Assembly: GCA_021613535.1 (NCBI GenBank)
Contig: CP075493.1
Span: 5,766,001 to 5,830,000, forward strand
DNA: 64,000 nucleotides
Source: Adineta vaga
Taxonomy: Eukaryota; Rotifera
Direction of reading: 5' to 3'
The notes beneath the pieces were generated by a model. The model was not told where the DNA came from, ran no database searches, and worked only from the letters and a program-made list of their open reading frames with translations. A program made the position numbers and the translations under genes. Numbering within the stretch: the first letter of the stretch is position 1; every line of letters begins with the position of its first letter. Below, piece by piece: positions 29,235 to 40,592 of the stretch.

Positions 29235-32200
29235 TCATACCGTTTGTTTGTCATCTGTTGTTGGTTTATTTGTTATATCACTAAGGTTTGTTGGTATTGT
29301 TATAGTACGTGAATCATCTCCTAATAAATCATTTGTTGAACCTTGTTCTTCTACAGGTGTTAAACTATTTGTTTTTCGTCTTGCTAAACTTCTATCATCT
29401 GTATCGGCTGGCAAATTCAAATCATAACGATGTGTTGATGATTCACTTTGAGTGGAATGAAGAAGGACAATATTATGTTGTATAGATGCAGATGATGGTC
29501 GATGTTGTATCACATTCATTGTATTTATGGTATGACCAGTCGATGCTGATGCACGTGGTGTTAATGAAAGTGGCAATTGAAAATCACCCAATTCTTCATC
29601 TAATTCTTCTTCATTTGTTGTCGCATTCGTATTATTCATACGATCCTTTGAAAACATAAAAAGAATCAATAATAATATTATTCATCTAGTTGAGATGCCA
29701 CTAATACTGAATAATTATTCTCTTTCAGATAATAAAGATCTGTTTTTTTTTAATCGGAAATGAATCTTTGTAAGCTTAACAAAAGAAAAAAGTAATCAAT
29801 TTATAATCCATATCAAGGACTTCTATTCATCAGATGCCAAGAAACGATATGTAATGGAGTTGGGCAAAAATCAGTTTTGTTTAATATCCTTCTTTGCATA
29901 GAAATCACTAACGTTCCTGAAAAGTCCTAACATCTAATTCAAAGAGGTTAATTCGATCTCAATTGAATGTTGATATGATTTGAAATAACAAAGTTCTCTA
30001 TTGCTTTGACTATATCTTGTCATTTTCATTGAAAATTACCGTATTATTTTTCAAAGTGCTCTTCTTTCTTCTTCGTACGCTACAACACCACCATTTTCGA
30101 CGATTTAATATAAATTGTCTTGCAGGAGAACCTAATCGAGCGATACCAGTTGCTGGATGGCCACCAGTTGCAGTATTTGCACCGCCACCACCCATTAATA
30201 CATCTGGACCCATTTCAACAAATTCCCGATCCTGAACGAAAAAGAAAAAGCCCCAGGATGATGAATGAATTATTACGAAGAAAATTTTTTATTCTCTCAT
30301 ACAGTTGTTAATTCTAAGCAACGAAGTAAATGATGATGTTGTAATTCAAATGGATTAACAAGATTTTTGTCAACAGGTCTATCAGGATCATCAAGATATT
30401 GTTCATGACGTCGTTTAGCAGCAACAAATGCATTACTGGTTGCATTTCGTGCTAGACGTATTCGTGTTTGACGTGCTTTTCGTTGTGCTTTCATTTTATC
30501 CGCTCGTTGACTTTGATGATAAATTCGACTAAAATTTGATACAATAACAGGAACAGGAAGAGCAATCACCAGTACACCACTTAAACTACATACACCACCA
30601 ACAATTTTACCAGCCCTAAACATTTCATAGATGTTTATATTCTAAAGATTATTGCATTACTCACCAAGTTTTTGGTACTATATCGCCATAACTAAAGTAA
30701 ACAGAAAGAAAACCAATCAATTTCAATGCCTAGACAAATGCTCTTTCTATCATCAGTATTATAAGCAAAATTGTTTATTTTCTGTCAGATTTAGTATGTT
30801 TTTTTTTCGATGATATGTATGTTATATATCATTTCGAAGATATTTTACTCAATATGACAAGAATCAATTAATTATGTCCTTTGTATATAATTATAATCAA
30901 TCATTTTTTTTCACATGCTCAATTCTCAATAGAAATAAAGCTGTTATTCTCTGTAGTATATCAGATATAATAGAATAAACATTACTATCTGTATACATAT
31001 ATATTTATATATATATATATTAAATTAGTTAGTTCACACGTAATTCTAGCTCGAGGCGTTGACAGGATCAGTTTTGTTTAGATTTATCTGATAATTGTTG
31101 TTTTTTCATTATAGTATGAAACTATCCAATTCCAAATCGAATTTTTCTTTTCTATGTAATCTAAGGATTATGAATGAGATCAAAGTATAGTTGTATATCT
31201 ATCAAATGTGAAGTATCTAAAAATAATAATAATAATAATAATGTAAGAAAACATGAGGGATTTGTTTTTGTTTGCACCTTTTCTTTTGTTTCCATGAACA
31301 AGAAATATAATAAGTGATGATAACTATTTAATTCAATTACAGATTGACTTGTTACAAGTTATATATCGTAAATGATTTGCATCAATGATTTTATCATGTT
31401 CAAAACTCGAAACAATTGAATAAATATATTCTTTATAGACTTTGACATTATTAATGAATGTCAAGCAATCAATAATAATAATCAGTTTTTTTTTATCATA
31501 GCTATTTGTCTACCTTTTCAACTCTGTAAGAAAATCAATCATTTCTAGCTTCTTACATTTTATATATATACACATGACCTTTGAAAGCTACAGATATAAT
31601 CGTATGTTATTTATAGTTATTGAATAAGATCATGTATCCCTAGGATCCCTATTATTCAGTTCTATAATTATCTTCATATTCATTCTTACCCAAGTGTTGT
31701 CATTGTAACAATAGTATACCAAAATGCAGCTGGTATCGATGTAAATTTTGTATTTACAACACTTTTTTCGGCATAATACATAACAGTAGCAAATATAATA
31801 ATAGCCATTGTTAATGAAAATAAGAGAAAACCAAGTTCACTAGCACAACTTTTTAATGTATAACCTAGGACTCTTAAACCTTGGCTATGTCGAGAAAATT
31901 TAAATATACGAAATACACGAAATACACGAAGAGTAACAAATGCGCCACTAACTTCGCCTTTCTGATGCATAAATAATCCAATATAATACGGCATAATTGC
32001 AACGACATCAATAACAGACTAGAAAATAAGATAACATAAGAAAAGTCAAGTACATGTTTTTTTCTGTTATAAATAAATCTATTTTACCATAACAGATCGA
32101 ATAAATTTCAATCGATCAGGTGCAGCATAAAGCCGAAGAAAATATTCAACAGTAAATATCATAACACAAGCCGTATCAAGACAAAAGAATTGCCGAGAGA

Positions 32201-32897
32201 AACGTTCGCCACATGATCTTGCATAACCTGTTTCAGGATCTGTTCCACACGTGACTGTATCTAAGACATTGGCAATAACACTAACGGCAATAAAAAATCC
32301 AGTCACATAATAAAAGACAGATGCCATCGTTGATACTTGTGGATTTTCAAATGCACGCCACATTGTTTCACGTATTGATTGAGGTTTCGGTTGGGCTTTA
32401 TCTTCATCTTCATGTAGACGATCATCAATTAATCTTTCATTATTTTCACGTTTACGATCTCGATAATCTTCATAGCAACAATCGCCAATAATATCAGGTA
32501 GAATACCAAAGAATGCTAATTCTTCATCATATGCTGCAATACATTCATGTTTTGGATAATGTAATTTACCAGTACGATAAAAATTTAATATAACACGAAA
32601 TACATCAGGATCACGATCGAAGAAATATTCACGTGTATCTTCATCATAAAAGAATTCTTTTTCATTCGAGCCTAATAATGATTCAGGATATTTTTCTAAT
32701 GTTGAACGCCAACATTCAAAACGACGACCACTAACATTGATAATGATTTTTTCATCGCAACGACGATCATTTGTACTTGGCGATGCACCATTTGTTGGAA
32801 TACGAAATGGAGGTGGTGGTAAAGGGTTTTTTGCCAATGGAACCCAACCAATAGCTGCTGCACGAGCAAATGGAAGCCATGCAGCTACACTAGCCAT
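29235..32897 (-). CDS. Shal: Shal-type (Kv4) voltage-gated potassium channel
   Basis: Six exons in transcript order: 32897-32088, 32018-31690, 30691-30665, 30615-30303, 30231-30040, 29645-29235; 693 residues. Kv4 channels carry the fast A-type current in neurons and muscle. The N-terminus [18 protein letters not shown] is the Shal signature that binds KChIPs and drives inactivation. The T1 tetramerisation domain follows ([20 protein letters not shown]), with the zinc-site cysteines in the DCCYEDY region. S1-S6 are all present; the S4 helix reads [20 protein letters not shown] with regular arginines, and the filter is TLGYGD (378-383). S6 has the PVPV hinge. The filter lies in a 27-nt exon. 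The C-terminal half is less conserved, with a cysteine-rich basic stretch and a serine/threonine-rich end. Splicing past the stop through the GTATGA at its end cannot be excluded. Confidence 0.94.
31219..31242 (+). repeat. AAT triplet repeat in Kv4 intron 2
   Basis: About eight AAT units in the roughly 1-kb second intron. The intron is much longer than the 50-70 nt usual here and otherwise AT-rich with no reading frame. Confidence 0.8.
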
Positions 32898-33885
32898 TTT
32901 ACGTCTGTTGTTCCTTGTTTATCCTAAATCATTAAAAAAAGACATATATATATATATATATATATAATATAGATATGTTTTATTACTCTTGCTTCTCGCC
33001 ATTTACTTTTATAGCAATGTTAATAATAATAAGTAAAGCAAAAAAATGTTCTAATTACGAACTCAAGATGAATGAATAGAAGAAATAAATAACATCTCAT
33101 ATGAAATCGTGTCGATTAGACAATATGGTTATATATGAGATGCTTTTAGATTAATGTAGATTGATATAAATCTTATACATATATAATAAGATCTAATTTT
33201 TCCTGTTTACATTAAACATATGTTCATTATATTGATGTCTGTGTGTCTTCATCATCTTATTTTCTTATCGAAGTCTTTCTTTTTCTCTTCTTCTTTTCTT
33301 CTGACTAGAGATGTCTTTTCCTTTTTTGTTGATGCCTATCAGTTCTTCTTGAGAGACTAATACTCATCTTACAGAAATTGACAAGGAAAAAAAATGCTCT
33401 AAACAATAATCAGGATCATGGAAAAATGTTGACAATTGCTAATTAACAGTACGAACCTACTGTGCGCCTATGCGCACCTCACAACTTGATTTGTAACAAT
33501 GTATAGTATGTGTGCCGTTGATTTGATTGTTATTACAAAACATTAAATTTCATAAGAGAACAGATGTTCGTCGTCGATCAACATAATATAAATGTATCTT
33601 AAAAGAAGAAGAAAAAAAACGACAGAAAAAAGTCGGTGTATGTGTATACACGTTCGTATTTGTATCGTGTGAATTGGATGGTAGGAGACGGACAATAGAA
33701 TAAGGAAGAAAAAGCAAAAACGAAGGAGAAAAAGAAGAAAAAGAAGAAGAAGAATGGAAAGACGAAGAATTCTGCCACCACCCTAGTGAGTGTCAATTCG
33801 AGGAGACGTAACGACTGCTAGTAACAACATACATAGAAGGAAACGAAGACGAAGCGAGATAGAGAACGTTGAGAAGAGCTGACGT

Positions 33886-33890
<5 letters not shown>

Positions 33891-33919
<29 letters not shown>
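33891..33919 (+). repeat. GA dinucleotide repeat
   Basis: About 14 GA units within a longer purine-rich stretch in the Kv4/SMARCE1 upstream region. GAGA tracts are common promoter elements in animals, but here the function is unknown. Confidence 0.9.
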
Positions 33920-33923
<4 letters not shown>

Positions 33924-33971
33924 ACTCGTTCTAGATAGAGGAAAAGCGACAAGATATCTCAATCAATGTTA

Positions 33972-33994
33972 TGTGTGTGTGTGTGTGTGTGTGT
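33972..33994 (+). repeat. TG dinucleotide repeat
   Basis: About 11 TG units, 50 bp after the GA repeat. Confidence 0.9.
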
Positions 33995-36267
33995 ATCTAT
34001 GTACCGTACTTCGAACGAACGCTATGAAGTAGAACTGAAGAGACCTTTGTCTGTGTATGTGTGTTCCATTATGATTGTTTTCCGGTAGCCTCGCTTTTCC
34101 CGTATTCTCGTTAATGCTACGACTAACGTCGTCGACATCTCGTCAAGCACGACAACCTTCAAACCACATGTGCCAACTTTCTCTCTTTGTTTCTCGTCGG
34201 CGAATGCTCAACCAGAACAACAAGCAAACGAACTGATTTTTTTCCTTCTTGTTCTTTTCCTTATTTTTCTTTCTATTCACTCGGTATTTTTTGTTTGGTG
34301 TTTGCGTATGTGTGTGTTCCCTTCTCTTTTATTCCGTACATTCATCATTTACTAAAGTCGAGTGACAATAGTGCCTTGTTGTCCTTAAGGATATTTTTGA
34401 TTATTGAGTCGACATTGTGACATTAGGTTTAAGATAATGACGAATATAATATGAATGTAAATTCACGAGATAATTATAACTATCATTTAGAATAAAAATC
34501 ATGAAATAATTATATTGTATTATCATATTTAATAACCACAAAATCAAAAGATACGAAGCGTCATCATGTGTTTGCAACCAAAAACATCTGAATCTTTCTT
34601 TTCCTGATTTGTTCTGTTCTTTCCAGCATTTTATTTTCGTTAACGAAAGAACAAAAATCGATTATAGGAATCTTTGAAGATGACGGGCGAAAGATATATA
34701 TTTTCTATGCATAAGATGTCTTGACTGGTCCTTTAATTATGTGACGAAAGTGCTTTAGTTAATCAGACTCTATTGACGTGCCCTAGAAACAGTAGTGACA
34801 GCCATGATAACAACAATAACAAACACTATACCATCTAAGGAGAATAACAACAACAACAGGAATGACACCGCGCTTTTTGCAAACAGTTGGATGATCTACT
34901 GGTGCTTGGATGTCATTATATAAATTTCCATCATTGGTCTGTTCTATGTCGTTTCTGTTTTGCTTTCATGCCATTCCAGATGATTGAATGGGTGAATGAT
35001 TGTATACAGACATGTATACGCAGATACATAGATACAATATTATATACTGAGTACTTGTTAAAGCCTGTTACGACCTTGATGGTTTACTATCTTTTGATTT
35101 TGTCATCTTAGCACGACACGATTTATCAATCAATCAATCAATCATAAACATGCAACTCTTGCCTGTAGCATTGTCAACATTTTACTTGCTCACTAAATAG
35201 TGTCATTATTTTTAGTAATCGTGCGAGCACTCGCGCACAAACTCACATACACAACCAGTTAAAGTCAACAGAAAAAAAAACAAACGGAACAAAATGAACA
35301 GTCAATTATTCGATTAATCATTGTGTTCTTTTCTTTTTTTGTTGATTGTTATTTATCGACGTCAGCAAAATACGATAAGATTAAAAAAATTGGTCACAAG
35401 TGACCAACTATACTTAAAGATCTCTGGAGAATTTCCTGTTTACAATTAAACTGTCTATTTATCGGACAAAAACATTGATATAATATTATCAACCGATCAA
35501 ATGCCTGTCATCATTAACAATAAGATAGTAAACAATCAATCTTTTGACATGTTACCTCTCATGTTAGAAAATCTTTGAAATGCCAGTATTAATACTAGTG
35601 ATAAATAATTAGTTTACTTTCGAATTAAGAAAACGGATGTCGAGCAAAAAAAGATTATATTGTATTCTTAGCAGATACGAACACTTACTTGGGTCGATTT
35701 CTTTTCTTTTTTTGTCTTTGACTACATCGACGTCGAGCAACGTCAATACTATTTCTCATCTCGAGCTCGTTCAGTCGTTCGTTCGCGTTCTTTCTTCTAT
35801 TACATTATTGTGAATTATTTGAGATAGTAATAGTTAGTTCAGTGAATAAAAGAAGAACGAGCAACGGATGGATATGAAACGACTCGAGTCGATCCGATCC
35901 GATCGGAATCGAGTTCAATACTATAAGAAAGGATTACATGAAGCGTTATTGATATGAATGTGCTGCCAATGTTCTAATGATTTGAATATACGCTTCAATA
36001 AGCAACAATATAAATACTATTGAGAAAGATAAGAAGAAAAGTATTTGTGTTGGATTAGTAGGACATCTATCGATAAACAATTGTATCATTGGTTATTCTG
36101 AACGAGCAAAGAAAAAAATGGCTTTGTCGTCAGCAACAACGTTTTCCTAGACATTGACATTAGCGCGATGAACTATAGAATAGAATAATGTCTTATTTGT
36201 TTTTTTTTGTTGAACTCTTCTAGATTCTGTATTGAAGTGAACATTGTTATCCTGAAACAAATATCAG

Positions 36268-38644
36268 ATGTCTCAAAATTCAGGACCATTTCTTGTTTCT
36301 TCACATGGTCATCCTGGATTTAATCCTCGACCACCACTACCACCGCCACCACCATCATCATCAACAACAGCATCATCATCTAAACGAATAAGCAATGGTT
36401 TAATGACTGGTACTAGTCCAGGAAATACATCTATGGGTCCTAATATGGGTCTTTCATCTTCACCTTCACCAATGCGAACAACTGCTTCAATGGGTCCAAT
36501 GAAACCGGGTGGTGTTGCTATGAGCCCAATGGATAAATCTAATTCGATGTCATATTCTAATCGTTATAGTCGTAAGCCATGGCCTATGACACGTAGTATG
36601 CATGGTAAGAAGATAAATCCTGTTTTAGATGTTAAGAAAAAACAAAAGTTTGAAATCACTTTTAGATAAAGGTATTCGTGGACATGATGATCATGAAGCT
36701 CCATATCTTCGTCCAGGTATTCCAGGTCATAGTGGTCCTATTGATAGTATGAATAATTCTTCATTTACAATTGAACCATCTACAGATGATGACGAAGGTG
36801 ATGATATATATTTCTCCTCACGTCATATAGCTGCTGCACGTTTTCAACGTAATCAACGTTTATTAGTTGAAATATTTAATGAAGTTTGTATACCAGATTT
36901 ACGATCGAATGTTAGTGTTGATCGTATATTAACGTTACGTCGACAAGTGGATGCACTTAAAACACATCGTGAAACATTTGAAAAAGATTTAAATGAATTA
37001 GAGGAAAAACATCTCGAAAAAAAACGGAAATTTTTAGATGCGAATGAAAAATTTCATAATGAATATGATGAAGCTTCATCAACAAACTTAAGTCGTGAAA
37101 AAATTAATGAAATCTTACAAAAATATGAAGCAATGGAAAAGTTACAGAAAGAAAAACAATTACTTTTACAACAACAACAAGCTGCTGCGACTCCACCTCC
37201 ACCTCCACCTCCACCAACTCCTTCTGCATCTACATCAGCAGCAGTGGTTCCACCTCAATCAACTCCTAGTGTTGCCCAAACGAAAACTGAACCTATACCA
37301 ACAACTGAAGCACCTCAACAACAGCCGACACCACCCCCAGTACTACCGACGCAACCATTACCTACTCAACCACCAATACCAACTCCAATACCCGCTTCGC
37401 AACCTTTACCAACTCAACCACCATCCCAACCTATACCAGCGCAGATACCTCCTGTACCAGTACAGCAACATATGCCAACAGCAGTACCACCAACACCGCA
37501 TGTACCATCATCTGCACCACAACCTCAACATGTTCCATCACCAATGGCACCATCTCAACCTGTACAAACTCAATTACCACCACCGCCGCCACCACCTGTA
37601 ATGCAACAAGCACCACCACCACAACAACCACCACCACAGCAGCAACCACAAATGTTACCTCCGCAACAACAACAACAACCACCACCACCACCGCAGCAGC
37701 AACAACAGCAACCACCTCCACAACCTCCACCACATCAAGGTTATCCAATGATGCATCAAGGAGGTGGTTATCCTCCAGCACCAGGCTATGGTCATCCACA
37801 ACAAGCTCAACAATATCGACCACCACCACCTATGAATCAACGTCCAGGGCAATATCCACCTAACGTTCAATGGCAGCAACAACAACAACCTCTACCACCT
37901 CAACAGCAACAATGGCAACCAAGTGCATATGGTAAGAAGTCTGGAACTTTTAATTTAGTGATAATATTCGTAAAGATACGAGTCAGAGACGTTTAAAATT
38001 GATAAAGATTTCAGGCATTGAATACAAGTTTTTTTCATTGATACGATCGAGTTTCATCAGAAAACATTGTCTTGTAATTTATAGATCCTCGATATTATAA
38101 TCCTTATCCTCCTAATGCGCAATGGCCTCAACAACCACAACAGCAACAACAATGGCCACCAAACCAAATGCCACCTCAACAACAACAACAACAAATGGGT
38201 ATGATTCCACCACAGCAACAACAACCTATGGGTGTTGTTCCGCAACAACAGCAACAAGGACCACCGCAACAAATGCGTGGTCCTCCTCAACAACAACAAG
38301 GTCCACCACCACAAATGTATGTTAATGGTGTTAATTACGGATATGGTGGTGCTCCTCCTGGCGGTTGGAATGGTGGTGCACCTCCACCTCCCCATCCATC
38401 TCAACAATATGGTTATCCACAAAATCCTCCATACGATCCATCGGGTGTTTCTGGACCACCACCACCACAACAACAACAACAACAATATTATCAACCACCT
38501 CCACAAGGTTATGATTATGGTCCACCACCTCCTCAACAACAACAGCAACAACAGGTTCCACTTGTTCCTCCTCAACAACAACAACAGCCACCACCACCTC
38601 AGCAGCAGCAGCAACCACCACCCTCGTCATCACAGATGAACTGA
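36268..38644 (+). CDS. SMARCE1: SMARCE1/BAP57-like SWI/SNF subunit lacking the HMG box
   Basis: Three exons: 36268-36604, 36666-37931, 38085-38644; 720 residues. SMARCE1 is a subunit of BAF/PBAF chromatin remodellers. The region after the HMG box matches well: FTIEPS..DDEGDD, RHIAAARFQRNQRLLVEIF, VCIPDLRS.VS, LRRQVDALKTHR, and EEKHLEKKRKFLDANEKFHNE, the coiled coil that contacts the complex. Before it the N-terminus is proline/serine/methionine-rich and contains RYSRKPW (99-105), equal to the start of the human HMG box (RYSRKVW). The rest of that box is missing, and the intron that follows has only 61 nt. From about residue 310 the protein becomes an extremely proline/glutamine-rich tail of about 400 residues, not the acidic tail of vertebrates. 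A divergent paralogue is possible. Confidence 0.82.
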
Positions 38645-38784
38645 TAATACTTATACATTTGTTTGTTATATAGAACGTTTTTTCCTCTCTGTATCTGTAC
38701 AAAAAATATTTGTCTGTATATCTTCAAAAGAAAATATTTCATGCGATATGTTCTAGATTTGTTTGTTTTTTAAATATTTCATTC
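38645..38784. promoter_or_regulatory. Very short spacer SMARCE1-COX7C
   Basis: Just 140 bp between a stop and the next start on the same strand. A pyrimidine-rich part with a TGTTCTAG acceptor-like element (ending at about 38756) precedes the COX7C start by about 28 nt. No AATAAA was found for the upstream gene here. Compatible with an operon resolved by trans-splicing, or with a compact promoter. Confidence 0.4.
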
Positions 38785-39100
38785 ATGGCATCATTACGTC
38801 CATGTCTTAATTTAGTACCGAAAACAGTCGGACGTCGACAGTTTAGCTTAAGTCAACGTAGACGTTTACAAGATAATTGGGATCAAGAAGCTTTACCTGG
38901 TTCTAATGTGCCATTTAACAGTAAGAAAATCTACAAACATGATACGGCTTATCAAATAGATAAAAAAAACCTTGTTATTTTTCATTTTAGCAAATAGCAA
39001 ATGGGGTTTAGCAACAACTTTAATCCTCTATATATCATCAGCTGTTGCTGTTCCATTCTTTGCCATGCGTTGGCAATTACTCAAAAAACGTGCTGGTTAA
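38785..39100 (+). CDS. COX7C: Cytochrome c oxidase subunit 7C
   Basis: Two exons, 38785-38920 and 38991-39100, giving 81 residues. COX7C is a small nuclear-encoded single-pass subunit of mitochondrial complex IV. The first 25 or so residues are basic and amphipathic (LRPCLNLVPKTVGRRQF), a mitochondrial presequence. The mature part matches COX7C: G.NVPF at the exon junction, NSKWGLATTLILYISSAVAV as the membrane segment and PFFAMRWQLLKK at the end. It is too short for family-level search without the splice, because the intron falls right after NVPFN. Polyadenylation signal AATAAA at 39214-39219. Confidence 0.9.
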
Positions 39101-40592
39101 ATGTGACATTATTCGATCATTTGTATTCTTTCTAGCAAAGATGAATATTAACCATTCTCTGTAGTTAGGAAAGTGATACTATTTGTCCGAATCCATTTCA
39201 TTTCATTTATAGAAATAAACAGTTTTTTCTTGTCTCCTCTCCATAATTTGTTTATGAATAATATATTACCATACTTTTAGTTCAAAACGACCTACATAAT
39301 AATTGTCGGTAGAAAATTTCCCTCGAGATTTCGAGCAATATTGATGTTTATCTGGTCTGCACAGCTAATACGGAAACTATAATTAAAGACACGTTTACTA
39401 GCGAACAGTGAATAAAAATCTCTTGAATAGAACTATCGATCGAAGAAAAGAAAATATTCAAGAGTTATTCGTATTGGCCAAGGTGATCTGTTCTTTAAAA
39501 ATAAGTAATGTACTTCGTACTGAAATCTTCGAATCAAGATCAATCTCATCTGTAGTGTGATGAAGTTGAATGTATTATGTAACGAAATGTATACACGTCA
39601 TCATTGTCCGATTTCGATTAGTTCACAAAATTTTGATGAAATTTCTTCATTATTTTGTTCTCTTTCTTTGCGTTCTGTTTGACTAATACTATCAAAAGTA
39701 AATGAATACATATTGGCATGATTTGATGTTACAACAGATATTGTTTTCTTACTACTTTCAAATATATAGGATTATGATTCAATTTCTTATTACACACATT
39801 TATCATAACACAATATACAGCAATAATCATGTTTCTTTCGTTGTGTATGTAAGTAGGTATGTCATAACACAAAAGAGATTATTGTTCATAGAACCAGAAA
39901 TAACTCTTCACCGTCCATAATCGAGAATAATAATTAGAGTAAAAATTTCTTTGAATAAACTGAATAGATTCGATAGTTTTGTAAGATCAAAACGAGATAT
40001 TTTATTCTTATATCACATCTGATTTTTCTTTCATCATTGATATTTATTAACATGCAAGACCTTGAGATCAGGAAAATGATTACATCATCATTTTAATCAG
40101 GTAACAAATGTTCTTGATTTTAATTTCTATGTTTCTATATCGAGATAAAGAACGAAAACTTGATTTGTCACTTCGACTGGAAATGTTATTTTGTATAAGC
40201 TTACGAATATCACGATGAATCTAAGTATGCTTGCTCATGCATATTCCTATTGACCCCGAATCATTGTGATATAGTGTTTACTTTGAGTATTTAACTGTCC
40301 TTGCGAATAGGCAACGAGTAAGAAGAGCCAGGGACAAATGCGTACGAAAGGAACTTTTCGATTTTTTTTCTCCTACTGGCAAATATGAGCAGATACAAGA
40401 ACAACACAAGAAAAAGAGAAGTGACGAGAGAAAGAGAAATGTACAAACATTTTTTGCATAATCGCTCATATACATACATCTATGTATATATATAGATGTA
40501 CGAATTGAGACGCGTGTATCTTCAATTTCATCATACGAGAAAAAAAGCATTCGACTTTCTTTTATATATATTCTTTCATACAACGATTGTAA
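39101..40592. other. Intergenic region after COX7C
   Basis: About 1.5 kb, AT-rich. Aside from the COX7C polyadenylation signal, I see no coding exon. Open frames at 39702-39920 (plus) and 40278-40679 (minus) are compositionally odd and overlap the leader of the next gene; neither shows a known domain. Confidence 0.45.

Larger units (their letters stand above)
32898..36267. other. Long divergent upstream region, Kv4 and SMARCE1-like genes
   Basis: About 3.4 kb between two divergent start codons. I see no gene. Contents: a TA repeat at 32944-32968, an extended purine-rich tract at about 33690-33780 and 33880-33960 with a GA repeat, a TG repeat at 33972-33994, an AATC repeat near 35130-35145, and a GC-richer palindromic patch near 35878-35915. 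The first purine part gives a low-complexity minus-strand frame that is not credible as a protein. Non-coding first exons of either gene could lie here. Confidence 0.45.

Noticed and set aside
33599-33796. Minus-strand frame of Phe runs
   Set aside because: Produced by the purine-rich GAA tract; not protein-like.
37095-38639. Plus-strand His/Leu/Asn-rich frames within the same tail
   Set aside because: Shifted readings of the CAA/CCA codons of the real protein.
37431-38702. Long minus-strand frames opposite the SMARCE1-like Pro/Gln tail
   Set aside because: They are valine-, leucine- or tryptophan-rich mirror images of CAA/CCA repeats on the coding strand; no start context, no splice logic.
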